This document shows positions 15,523-24,170 of a DNA stretch of 64,000 nucleotides, in pieces. The stretch comes from DATDAH01 sp963845425 (GTDB lineage: Bacteria; Actinomycetota; Acidimicrobiia; Acidimicrobiales; DATDAH01). Within the stretch, counting starts at the first letter, position 1. Each line of letters starts with the position of its first letter. The notes beneath the pieces were generated by a model that was not told the origin of the DNA, ran no database searches, and was given only the letters and a program-made list of their open reading frames with translations. A program made the translations under genes and the position numbers. The stretch spans positions 620,001 to 684,000 of the forward strand of contig CAWJSC010000005.1 of assembly GCA_963845425.1 (NCBI GenBank). Reading direction: 5' to 3'.

Positions 15523-17735
15523 GGAGCCCGACGGCGGCGGCCCGGTCGACGACGAGCGACCAGACACTGACGGCGAGCCGGAGGGCCGGAGTCGGACGTC
15601 GGACGATCCTGGGTCTGATCGACCAGGGCCTTTCCAGCATCACCAACTTCGCGCTGAACATCCTGGTCGTCAGCTCGGTCTCCTCGGCCGACTACGGCGC
15701 CTTCGCCCTCGCGTTCGCCACCTACTTCCTCGCCCGCAGCGCCGTCTTCGCCCTCGTCGGACAGCCGCTCCTCATCCGCCACACCGACGAGGAGCGGGTC
15801 GACGGCCGGGCCCCGGTCAGCTACCGGCGCGCGCTCGGAGCGAGCCTTCTCCTCGGCATCGGTGGCGGCCTGCTCATCCTGGGCGGTGCCGGCGCTTGCT
15901 GGGTCCTCTTCGCCGACTCGCCGCAGATCGCGCGCTCCGTCCTCGTGGTCGGGGTCGCCCTCCCTGGCCTGTTCCTCCACGACGGCCTGCGATCGGTCTA
16001 CTTCGCCTCCGGTCGACCGCAGTCGGCCATCGCCATCGATCTGGCGTGGGGCCTCGCCCAGCTCGTGACCGTGGCGGTCCTGCTGGCCACGGGCCACGAG
16101 CAGGTCGAGCTGCTCCTCCTGGCGTGGGGGGCCGCCGCGACCGTCGCCGCCGCCGCCGGGCTGGTCGCCTCCCGCCTGTTGCCGAAGTTCGACGGCGCCC
16201 TCGCCTGGATGTACCGGGTGAGGGGCCTGTCGCTGCCAATCCTCGGCGAGGCGCTGATCCCCCAGCTCGCCTTGCAGGGCGTGACGATGGTGCTCGCCGT
16301 GGCCGCGGGGCTCGAGGCGGTGGGCGTGCTCCGCTCGGCGCTGGTCCTCGCCAGCCCACTCAACGTCTTCCTGCTCGCCATCCCCATCATCGCCGTACCC
16401 GAGACGATGCGCATCCTCCACGATGCGCCGGCGCGACACCGGTCGGCGATGGTCGTGCTCAGCGGCGCGCTGGCGACGCTGTTCGGCCTTTGGTGCACGG
16501 CGATGATGCTGCTGCCCGACGACATCGGCACCCGCGTGCTCGGGGAGAGCTGGCCGGCGGCCTCGCAGATCCTTCCCCAGGTGCTCGGGTACTTCGTCGC
16601 CACCGCCCTCGGCCTGGGAGCGATGGTCGGCTTGCGGACCCTCGAGCTGGTCTACCGCAGCTTCCGGGCGCAAGCCGCCGGCTCGATCACCGGTCTGGCC
16701 GCCGGAGGGGCCGGCGCCTTCCTGGCGGGCGCCGAGGGCGCGGCGCTCGGCCTTGCGGCCGGTGCGGTCGTAACGACGATCCTGCTGTGGGCGAGCTTCC
16801 GCCGCGACCTGCCGGCTCCGGTGGGCCGCGCCGAGGCACCGGCGTCCTTCGCAGGGCCACCCACCCCGGTCGCCCTGCCGCTCAGCCACGTCGGCAACGG
16901 GCGATACCGGGTTGGCACTCGCATCGGCCGCCTCCCCTGGGCCGACGTCCACCATGGCATCGATGAGCAGGACGGGAACACGCCGTTCCGGATCTCGGTG
17001 CACACCCACTCCGGCCTCGACGGATCCGCGCTGCCGGCCGTCGTCGACAAGCTCGCCCGGGCGGCGAGCCGCCTCGACGACCCCGCTGTGGCGCCGATCG
17101 TGGCGTGGGGGCTCGAAGGCGACGTCGTCTACGTGGTCGAGCGCTGGCCCGAAGGCCCCACGCTGGCGGAGGTCCTCGCCACCAACCCGCGGTCCGTCGC
17201 GTTGGGCGCGGCCGTCCTCGAGGACCTGATCGGCGCGCTCTACGCCGCGCACCGCGGGGGGGTCGTCCACGGCGGCCCGACGCCCACCGATGTCGTGTTC
17301 TCCGAGCGCGGCCGCGGCCGGGCCGTGCTGGGTGGGTTCGTCCTGCCACACGCCTGCGCGCTCGCGACCGACCACCGTCACCCGGCGATCGGCGGGGGCC
17401 CGCATCCGGCCCCCGAGAGCCGCGGCGGCACTCGACCCAGCCTGGCGACCGACCTCTACGCCGTCGGAGCGATGGTCTACGAAGCGGTCACCGGCGATCC
17501 GCCCGGCCCGTGCCACGGTGCCGGACGGGCCATTCCGGCGTGTCTGGAGGACGTGACGATGCCGGTCGCCGGCCTCCTCGCCGCGGACCCCCAAGCCCGC
17601 CGCGAAGCGGCCAACGCCATCCTCCAGCGATTGCGAGCCGATCGCGGCACCGAGGCCGTCGCGCGGTTCCCGACCGGCCCGGAGCCCTGGATCCTGGTCG
17701 CCGCCCGCCCGTCACGCCGGCGCCGCCTGCTGTGA
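15519..17735 (+). CDS. Wzx-like flippase fused to a C-terminal pseudokinase domain
   Basis: GTG 15519 overlaps the previous stop. Residues about 30-430 form twelve or more membrane segments in the style of polysaccharide flippases (LGLIDQGLSSITNFALNIL, SADYGAFALAFATYFLARS). From about 458 a protein-kinase-like domain follows: VGTRIGRLPWADVHHG replaces the glycine loop, FRISVH replaces the VAIK lysine region, VVHGGPTPTDVVF (about 581) replaces HRDLKPxN, LGGF replaces DFG, and PAPES keeps the APE-like motif. The catalytic Lys and both Asp are absent, so it should be a pseudokinase. Mycobacterial MviN has a comparable flippase-pseudokinase plan. It probably flips lipid-linked repeat units under regulatory control. 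Confidence 0.87.
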   Translation: MRSPTAAARSTTSDQTLTASRRAGVGRRTILGLIDQGLSSITNFALNILVVSSVSSADYGAFALAFATYFLARSAVFALVGQPLLIRHTDEERVDGRAPVSYRRALGASLLLGIGGGLLILGGAGACWVLFADSPQIARSVLVVGVALPGLFLHDGLRSVYFASGRPQSAIAIDLAWGLAQLVTVAVLLATGHEQVELLLLAWGAAATVAAAAGLVASRLLPKFDGALAWMYRVRGLSLPILGEALIPQLALQGVTMVLAVAAGLEAVGVLRSALVLASPLNVFLLAIPIIAVPETMRILHDAPARHRSAMVVLSGALATLFGLWCTAMMLLPDDIGTRVLGESWPAASQILPQVLGYFVATALGLGAMVGLRTLELVYRSFRAQAAGSITGLAAGGAGAFLAGAEGAALGLAAGAVVTTILLWASFRRDLPAPVGRAEAPASFAGPPTPVALPLSHVGNGRYRVGTRIGRLPWADVHHGIDEQDGNTPFRISVHTHSGLDGSALPAVVDKLARAASRLDDPAVAPIVAWGLEGDVVYVVERWPEGPTLAEVLATNPRSVALGAAVLEDLIGALYAAHRGGVVHGGPTPTDVVFSERGRGRAVLGGFVLPHACALATDHRHPAIGGGPHPAPESRGGTRPSLATDLYAVGAMVYEAVTGDPPGPCHGAGRAIPACLEDVTMPVAGLLAADPQARREAANAILQRLRADRGTEAVARFPTGPEPWILVAARPSRRRRLL

Positions 17736-17815
17736 GGCGACGCCGGGCCGGTGCGCTCGCCGCCGCCTCCGTCGTGCTGGTGGTCGCAGTGGTCGCGCTC
17801 GTGATTCGGGGCTGA
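17732..17815 (+). CDS. Very small single-span membrane protein, 27 aa
   Basis: GTG 17732 overlaps the flippase stop (GTGA). The product is MRRRRAG followed by a hydrophobic run of about 18 residues (ALAAASVVLVVAVVALVI) and RG. The basic N-terminus predicts a cytoplasmic N-terminus and one membrane span. No homologue known to me. The coupled start and clean membrane pattern favour a real microprotein, but chance cannot be excluded. Confidence 0.4.
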   Translation: MRRRRAGALAAASVVLVVAVVALVIRG

Positions 17816-17856
17816 TGTGGCCACGGACGCGCATCAGCCCGCGACCCCTCCGGCGC

Positions 17857-17862
17857 TAGCCT
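17857..17862 (+). promoter_or_regulatory. Leaderless -10 box (TAGCCT)
   Basis: TANNNT hexamer 7 nt upstream of ATG 17870, suggesting an internal promoter inside the assembly operon. Confidence 0.5.
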
Positions 17863-17869
17863 CCCGACG

Positions 17870-19558
17870 ATGCCCCGGGTGATCTTCGTCGCCGGAGCGG
17901 CCCGGAGCGGATCGACGTTGCTGGCGTCGCTGCTCGGTCAGCTGCCGGCCACGGTGAACGTCGGCGAGCTGTACTTCCTCTGGGACCGGGGCCTCATCGA
18001 ATCGTGGCGCTGCGGCTGCGGCGACCCGGTGCCGGACTGCGTGCTCTGGTCGAAGGTCGTCGCCACCGTCAACGGCGACCTCGACCCCGAAGAGATGACC
18101 CGGATCCGTGACCGGGAGGTCAAGACGCGCCACGTGCCCCGCCTCCTGCGCGGGGGCCGGCCGTCAGCCGACCTCCTCCGCTATGCTCGGACGCTGGAGG
18201 AGACGATGGTGGCCGCGGCGGAGTTGTCGGGGGCCGACGTGATCGTCGACGCCTCCAAGAGCCCCGCGGCAGCCCTGCTGCTGCACCTCCACACCTCGCT
18301 GAACGTCCGCGTGGTCCACCTCGTGCGAGATCCGCGGGCGTCGGCGTTCTCCCAGTCCCGGCCGAAGCTCGACCCGGCAACGGGTGAGCCCATGCCGGCG
18401 AGCGGGCCGGTGCCGAGCACGTTCAACTGGCTGAACAAGAACTGGCTGATCGACAGCACCGTCGCCCCCCGGGTGCCGACGCTGCGGATCCGCTACGAGG
18501 ACTTCGTCACGGCCCCCGACGACGTGCTCCGGCAGATCAGCGACCACATCGGACAGGAGCTACCCGACGACCTGGCCGACCGGCCCTGGTCCCCACAGCA
18601 CACCGTGTCGGGCAATCCCGCACGCTTCAGCGACCGTCCCATCGTGGCGGACACGACGTGGGAACAGGCCATGCCTCATCGCGACCGACACCTGGCCACC
18701 GCGCTCAGCTGGCCGTTGCGGCGGCGCTACGGCTACCGGGCCCAGGTTCAATCCGCGGCGCGAAGGCCCGGGCGGCACGAGGCCATTCACGAGCTCGATC
18801 CCGACCACAAGGGCCACCGGGCCAGCCGCATGCGGTTCGTGTTGGCCCGCACGCTGCAGTCGCAGCACCGCGTCTATCCCCTGGTCGCCCGCCTGATGCC
18901 GGCAAGGTCGCCGTTGCTCGTCCGGCCGGACACCGAGCTGGTGATCGAGGGCGCCCCGAGGTCGGCCAACACCTTCCTGGTCGCGGCCTTCCAGTTGCTC
19001 AACCCCGAGCGCCGGATCGCACACCACCTGCACAACCCGTGCCAGGTGCGCCGAGCAGCGCGGTTCGGCCTACCCTGCATCGTCCTCGTCCGGGACCCGA
19101 TGGACGCCGCCGCGTCGGCCCTCGTCTGGTCGTCCGACCGGCGACCCCGAGAGGTCGTGCGGGATTGGGTGACGTTCTACGAGCGGGCCCTCCCGTATGC
19201 CGACTCGTTCGTCGCCGCCGACTTCGAACTCGCCACGACCGCCCCCGGAAAGGTCCTGACCGTGACGAACCATCGCTTCGGCACGTGCTTCGCCACGGAC
19301 CACGAGCCGGAGCGGCACGATTCCCTCGTGATGGAGAGCGTCGAGCGGCTCGGCCGCGACCACGACGGTGACCTGTACGAGACCCGGGTCGCCCGGCCGT
19401 CGTCCTCCGAGTACCGGCAGCAGCAGCAGCGACTCGCGCACCGCGCCCTCGACGAGGAGGTGCCCGAGAGCCTGCGGCGACGGGCCCGCGAGCTGTACGA
19501 GACGTACCTCGGGCTGGCGGCCCGGGTCCTGGTCGCCGAGGACCAGCCGGCCCGATGA
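17870..19558 (+). CDS. Double sulfotransferase (two sulfotransferase domains in tandem)
   Basis: The 562-residue protein contains two sulfotransferase-type P-loop modules. The first has FVAGAARSGSTLLASLLG (about 6-23) as the 5'-phosphosulfate loop and HLVRDPRASAFSQSR as the 3'-phosphate segment. The second has VIEGAPRSANTFLVAAFQ (about 356-373) and VLVRDPMDAAASALVW. The modules belong to different subfamilies, so this is a fusion rather than a recent duplication. No signal peptide, so it acts in the cytoplasm on precursors. Its stop overlaps the start of the Wzy-like gene. Confidence 0.85.
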   Translation: MPRVIFVAGAARSGSTLLASLLGQLPATVNVGELYFLWDRGLIESWRCGCGDPVPDCVLWSKVVATVNGDLDPEEMTRIRDREVKTRHVPRLLRGGRPSADLLRYARTLEETMVAAAELSGADVIVDASKSPAAALLLHLHTSLNVRVVHLVRDPRASAFSQSRPKLDPATGEPMPASGPVPSTFNWLNKNWLIDSTVAPRVPTLRIRYEDFVTAPDDVLRQISDHIGQELPDDLADRPWSPQHTVSGNPARFSDRPIVADTTWEQAMPHRDRHLATALSWPLRRRYGYRAQVQSAARRPGRHEAIHELDPDHKGHRASRMRFVLARTLQSQHRVYPLVARLMPARSPLLVRPDTELVIEGAPRSANTFLVAAFQLLNPERRIAHHLHNPCQVRRAARFGLPCIVLVRDPMDAAASALVWSSDRRPREVVRDWVTFYERALPYADSFVAADFELATTAPGKVLTVTNHRFGTCFATDHEPERHDSLVMESVERLGRDHDGDLYETRVARPSSSEYRQQQQRLAHRALDEEVPESLRRRARELYETYLGLAARVLVAEDQPAR

Positions 19559-21051
19559 GCTCCATCACCAAGCCCCTCGACGAAGAGCGCGACAACGGTG
19601 GCTGGCGACGCGAGCGACAGGACGGGGCGGCCTGGGTGCCCGAGGTCCGCCGGATCCCACCCCGGCGGGTCACCGGGACGTTCCTCGCCGTCGCCGCCGC
19701 GTCAACCCTCCTCGCCAGCATCCTGACCGTCCACGGCTGGGCCAACCCGGTCGTGTTCGCCGGTGGCGCGATCCTCGCGGCCGCCCCCTTCGCCCGGCGC
19801 TTCCTCCGCCGCCACGGCGGGCGACTGCTCGCCCAGTCCTACGCCGTCGCGTCGATCTACCTGGTCCTGCTCTCCACCCTCGTGCTGCGCAAGCGCACCG
19901 CGGCTGACATCGCGTCGAACCCGCTCGACCGCGCCGGGCTCTACCGGGTCGCCTGCCTCGCGGCGGCAGCCGGCCTCGCTGTGATCGCGATCGTGCTGAC
20001 GAGGCGGTGGGCAGCCGTCCCCCGGATCCCGCGGCCGGCCATGCTCACCCTGGCCTACATCGGCGCCGCGGTCGTCCCGGTCATCATCGCCGTCAACCCG
20101 GCACTGGCCTCGTTCCGCGTGCTGGAGCTGGTGGTCTTCTTCACGGTGTTCCTGGCGTGCCACCGGAGCTTTCGAGGGCAGTGGGCCGTGCCCATCCGCC
20201 ACCTCATGGACGTCATCTACGCCCTGCTGGCCACCGCCGTCATCGGGGCCGTCCTCGCCCCTGACGAAGCCTTCGGCGAGATCCACGGCTCCGACCGCCT
20301 GAAGGGGGTCTTCCCCGAGCTCTCCGCGGACTTCCTCGGCATCCTCGGCTCGCTGTGCGTGGCCTACGGCCTGGGCCACCGGCGGGTGCGCTGGCTCCCC
20401 GTCGTCGTCGGCACCGCGTTCGTCATCGTCCCCCAGCACCGGACCGGCCTGGTCGCCATCGCCGTCGTGGTGATCGTTCGCCTGCTGTTCCAGAAGCGGA
20501 CCTCGCTGACCATCGCCGGCATGATCGCCGCCACGGCACTGGCCATCGTCGCGTTCACAGGCGTGGCCGACAGCCTCTGGCTCCGGGGCCAGGCGTCCGA
20601 GGAGATCGGGACGCTCAGCAGCCGAACGGACTGGTGGAGCGCCGGCTTCGAGGCCGTCGGCCGGTCCCCGGTGACCGGCCTCGGCCTGTCGTCCGGCAGC
20701 CGGTACGAGGTCTTCGTCGACTTCGACACCGAAACACCGAACCTCCACGGGACCTGGCCGGAGGTCCTCGTCGGAACCGGGCTGGTGGGCCTCGTGATCC
20801 TCACGTCTGCCTACGGACTGGCGGTGGTCGACGCGGCTCGGTCAGCGCGGCCGGCGCTGCAGCTCGTTCCGCTGCTCTTCCTCGTCTCGCTCGGCGTGAA
20901 CTCGCTGACCCACACGACCTTCGAGCTCGGTAGTCTGGCGTTCCTGGTCTTCCTCTTTGCCGTCGGGGCGGGAAGCACGGTCCGAGCGAGCAGACCCCGA
21001 TCGCAGGACATCCGCCGGATGACACCCGGCGACGTCACCCCCACCCGCTGA
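19555..21051 (+). CDS. O-antigen ligase/Wzy-like membrane protein
   Basis: ATG overlaps the previous stop (ATGA). The 498-residue protein has about 11-12 membrane segments and a periplasmic-type loop with SSRTDWWSAGFEAVGRSPVTGLGL and DFDTETPNLHGTWPEVLVGTGLVG. This is the R-x3-G and H-containing pattern of the O-antigen ligase/polymerase (PF04932-type) family. With the Wzx-like and Wzz-like neighbours it is the likely repeat-unit polymerase. Confidence 0.87.
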   Translation: MSSITKPLDEERDNGGWRRERQDGAAWVPEVRRIPPRRVTGTFLAVAAASTLLASILTVHGWANPVVFAGGAILAAAPFARRFLRRHGGRLLAQSYAVASIYLVLLSTLVLRKRTAADIASNPLDRAGLYRVACLAAAAGLAVIAIVLTRRWAAVPRIPRPAMLTLAYIGAAVVPVIIAVNPALASFRVLELVVFFTVFLACHRSFRGQWAVPIRHLMDVIYALLATAVIGAVLAPDEAFGEIHGSDRLKGVFPELSADFLGILGSLCVAYGLGHRRVRWLPVVVGTAFVIVPQHRTGLVAIAVVVIVRLLFQKRTSLTIAGMIAATALAIVAFTGVADSLWLRGQASEEIGTLSSRTDWWSAGFEAVGRSPVTGLGLSSGSRYEVFVDFDTETPNLHGTWPEVLVGTGLVGLVILTSAYGLAVVDAARSARPALQLVPLLFLVSLGVNSLTHTTFELGSLAFLVFLFAVGAGSTVRASRPRSQDIRRMTPGDVTPTR

Positions 21052-22241
21052 TGCGCGTCCTCCTGGTCCACAACCGCTACCGATCGGCCCTGCCGTCGGG
21101 CGAGAACCAGGTGGTCGAGCGTGACGAGACCTTGCTCCGAGAGGAGGGGGCGGAGGTCCGCAGCTACGTGCGGGAGAGCGACTCGATCCCCTCGTTCGGG
21201 CGTCTCGAGAAGGCGGCTCTGCCGATCCGGCCGATCCACTCGTTCGCCGATACGAGGGCGATCGACCGCATCCTCGCCTCTTGGCGGCCCGACGTCGTCC
21301 ACTTCCACAACCCGTACCCGCTCATCTCGCCGGCGTTCATCCGACGGGCGCAGCGCGCCGGTGCCGCCGTGGTGCAGACCGTGCACAACTACCGCCACGT
21401 GTGCCCGAACGGGCTCTACTTCCGCGACGGGGCCATCTGCCGTGACTGCACCAATCGGCGCGTCGCCTGGCCGGCCATCCAACACGGCTGCTACCGAGGA
21501 TCTCGGCCCCAGAGCGCGGTCATGGCGGCAGCCCTGGCCCGGCACCGCTCGGCGTTCCGCGGCGTGGACCTCTTCGTCGCCGTGAGCGAGTTCACGGCCC
21601 GCTTCCTGGTGGACGACCTGGGCGTCGACCCCGACCGCGTGGCCGTCCGCCCGAACAGCCTGCCTGACCCGGGACCGGCGACGCCGCCGGGATCCGGGTT
21701 CCTCTGTGCGGGTCGACTCGAGCCGATCAAGGGCACGGCCCTGCTGGCGGACGCTTGGACGCTTGCCCAGCCGGCCGGTCATGGGCTGGTGATCGCCGGC
21801 GACGGCCCGGACCGACCGAGGATCGAGGACCTCGCAGCCCGGGACTCCTCCGTCACCTACCTCGGGGCCGTCGACCGCGCCGAGGTCCTCCAGCAGATGG
21901 ACGCCTGCTGCGTCGTGGTCGTGCCCTCCGTCGGCTACGAGGCCATGCCGATGGTCGTGGTCGAGGCCTTCAGCCGGGGTCGGCCGGTGCTCGCCACCGG
22001 CCACGGCGCCATGGCCGACCTGATCGACCGCGAGGTCGGGTGGCTGTGCGAGCCGACCCCGGCGTCGCTCGCCGGCGCGATCGGGGCCGCGGCGGCGGGG
22101 ATGCGCCCCTCGCCGGCGTCGGTCCGTCGGCGCTTCGAGTCGCGATTCTGCGGCGACGAAGCCGCCCGTTGGCTCCTCGACCGCTACCACGACCTCCTCC
22201 GCGCGCGGGCCGGCACTACGACCGGACCGTCGCCGCGCTGA
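21051..22241 (+). CDS. GT4 family glycosyltransferase
   Basis: ATG overlaps the previous stop (TGATG). The 396-residue GT-B enzyme has VLLVHNRYRSALPSGENQVV, DVVHFHNPYPLISPAF, TVHNYRHVCPNGLYF, CAGRLEPIKGT and the E-x7-E region YEAMPMVVVEAFSRGRPVLA. There is a cysteine-rich CRDCTNRRVAWPAIQHGCY insert seen in some GT4 enzymes. It adds a sugar to the lipid-linked chain; donor unknown. Confidence 0.92.
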   Translation: MRVLLVHNRYRSALPSGENQVVERDETLLREEGAEVRSYVRESDSIPSFGRLEKAALPIRPIHSFADTRAIDRILASWRPDVVHFHNPYPLISPAFIRRAQRAGAAVVQTVHNYRHVCPNGLYFRDGAICRDCTNRRVAWPAIQHGCYRGSRPQSAVMAAALARHRSAFRGVDLFVAVSEFTARFLVDDLGVDPDRVAVRPNSLPDPGPATPPGSGFLCAGRLEPIKGTALLADAWTLAQPAGHGLVIAGDGPDRPRIEDLAARDSSVTYLGAVDRAEVLQQMDACCVVVVPSVGYEAMPMVVVEAFSRGRPVLATGHGAMADLIDREVGWLCEPTPASLAGAIGAAAAGMRPSPASVRRRFESRFCGDEAARWLLDRYHDLLRARAGTTTGPSPR

Positions 22242-22387
22242 TGGCCTCCCACCGTCCTGGCGTGCCATCACGCCGGAAGGCTGGTAGCTTTTCGCGTCGA
22301 CGGGGAGCTGTTGGGTTGGAGGGTCGCGGTTCCTTGGCGGTAGCAGCCACGTCGTTGTTCGGCCTCTCCCCCGAAGCGTGAGTTGGC

Positions 22388-24070
22388 ATGGATCCACAGA
22401 TCAACGACGACCTCCATTTCACCCGTGTCGTCTACCTCCTACGTCGACGGGCGTGGGTCATCGTCGCGATGGCGGTGATGGGATTCGCCGTCGCCTACGC
22501 CTACTCCTCGCTCCAGCCCTCGCTGTACCGCTCGACGGCACAGATCAACATCGTCTCCCCGAGCGAAGACCTCTTCACCAGCTCACCTGAACTCAATCCC
22601 CAGCGCAACGTCAACACGGCGATCTTCATCGTGGAGTCGGACGCCGTGCAGAGCGACGTCCGAGAGGAGCTCGGCGCCGACGCCGATGGGCTCGAGAACA
22701 TCGAGGCCGCGGCCGCCGAGGACACCGACATCATCGAGATCTCCGCGGTCGCCGACTCCGCCGAGCTCGCCCAGCGCGCAGCCAACGCCGCCGGCGATTC
22801 GTACATCGAGGTGCAGCGGGCGCTCAACGTTCAGTCCCGACGCATCCAGGCCGACGAGCTGCGGAGGGTCGCCCGACAGTTGGAGGACGACATCGACGCG
22901 CTCGACCAGTCGCTGGCCGATGGCGGGTCCAGCGATCAGCTGGACGCGCTCCGGCTGCAGCGCGAGCGACTTCTGGCCCAACAGGCGGACCTGCGGATCC
23001 GGGCGAACGAGCTCGACACCGAGGCCGACCTCAATGCCGGGTCCCTCAACTTCCTCGTCGAGGCGGAGCTGCCGGACAGCCCGTTCGAGCCGACGCCGTT
23101 GCGCGACGCCCTTCTCGCCGCCCTGGCGGGCGCGTTCCTCGGTCTGACCCTCGTGCTGGCCTACGACTGGGTCAACAACCGGGTCACGACACCCGACGAG
23201 GTCGCGCGCCTGACCGCCGGCCTGCCGATCCTGGCCGCGCTGCCCGTGCACGGCAACGGACGTCGCCGACGCCGTCGCCTCCCGGCGATCGACCAGCAAC
23301 TGGTCGCCGCGGGGTCGCCGGCCGACGAGGCCTATCGCACGTTGGCAACCAACATCCGCTTCTCCGCGGAGGGATCGACGACCAGCAGGTTGGCGGTCAC
23401 CAGCGCCACCCCCGGCGAGGGCAAGACGACCGTGGTGGCGAACCTCGGTCGCACTCTGGCCGCGTCGGGTGCCCGCGTCGTCATCGTGTCGGCCGACTTG
23501 CGCCGACCGCGGATCGGCTCGGTGTTCGGCATCGACGAGACGGCGACCGGCCTGACCTCGGTCCTGCTCGGCGAGGTCCCGCTCGCCGAGGCGGTTCTGC
23601 CCCTCGACATCGGGACCGGCCTGCACATGGCGCTCCTGCCCACGGGCCCGCTGCCCGGCAACGCACCGGCGATCCTCGGATCGGAGGCCTTCGCCAAGAT
23701 CCTCACCCGGCTCGAGGAGGCCGGGGCCGACATGATCCTGATCGACACGGCACCGGTGCTCCCGGTGAGCGACACGCTCGTGGTCGCCCAGCAGGTCGAC
23801 GGGCTCGTTGTCATCGCGGTCCCCGAGCTGACGAAGAAGTCGGACCTGGCCGAGGCCGTTCGTCGGCTCCGCGCCGTCGAGACCGAGATCGTGGGCGTCG
23901 TCATGAACGGCGTCACGAAGAAGACCGGGAACTACTACGGCTACGGCTACGGCTACGGCTACAGCGACGGCTACCGGCATGACTTCGGGAACCCGGCCGA
24001 GGTCGAAGCGCTGTCGTTGTCCCCGGATGACAAGGACACCTCGCCCGACCAGGCGGTGTTCGGTCGTTGA
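22388..24070 (+). CDS. Wzz-type chain-length regulator with BY-kinase domain
   Basis: The 560-residue protein joins a Wzz domain (membrane spans at about 22-41 and 236-257, extracytoplasmic helical region between them) to a cytoplasmic tyrosine-autokinase domain. Walker A is ATPGEGKTT (about 339-347), Walker A' is VIVSADLRRPR and Walker B is MILIDTAP (about 449). The tail holds YYGYGYGYGYSDGY (516-529), seven tyrosines serving as a likely autophosphorylation cluster. No SD is obvious before ATG 22388. A weak TAGCTT box lies at 22285-22290. It controls polymer length together with the Wzy-like protein. Confidence 0.93.
   Translation: MDPQINDDLHFTRVVYLLRRRAWVIVAMAVMGFAVAYAYSSLQPSLYRSTAQINIVSPSEDLFTSSPELNPQRNVNTAIFIVESDAVQSDVREELGADADGLENIEAAAAEDTDIIEISAVADSAELAQRAANAAGDSYIEVQRALNVQSRRIQADELRRVARQLEDDIDALDQSLADGGSSDQLDALRLQRERLLAQQADLRIRANELDTEADLNAGSLNFLVEAELPDSPFEPTPLRDALLAALAGAFLGLTLVLAYDWVNNRVTTPDEVARLTAGLPILAALPVHGNGRRRRRRLPAIDQQLVAAGSPADEAYRTLATNIRFSAEGSTTSRLAVTSATPGEGKTTVVANLGRTLAASGARVVIVSADLRRPRIGSVFGIDETATGLTSVLLGEVPLAEAVLPLDIGTGLHMALLPTGPLPGNAPAILGSEAFAKILTRLEEAGADMILIDTAPVLPVSDTLVVAQQVDGLVVIAVPELTKKSDLAEAVRRLRAVETEIVGVVMNGVTKKTGNYYGYGYGYGYSDGYRHDFGNPAEVEALSLSPDDKDTSPDQAVFGR
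23936..23962 (+). repeat. Hexanucleotide TACGGC repeat in BY-kinase tail
   Basis: Four perfect TACGGC units followed by TAC, encoding Tyr-Gly repeats. Slippage here would change the number of tyrosines in steps of one without breaking the frame. Confidence 0.85.
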
Positions 24071-24170
24071 CCGAACATCAGGGTCCCCCCGTGTCTCGCC
24101 GGGGTGTTCACATCGTGGCCGGGTCCCGACGAGCGGGCGCCTGAGCCGTCCGGGCGGAGGTGGGGGGGAC

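Noticed and set aside
15408..17594. 728-codon open frame antisense to the flippase-pseudokinase gene
   Set aside because: High GC produces long antisense frames. The product is low-complexity and the sense frame has clear membrane and kinase-fold patterns.
23936..23962. Short tandem repeat considered as a CRISPR-like array
   Set aside because: Units are 6 bp, inside a coding region, with no spacers and no cas genes.
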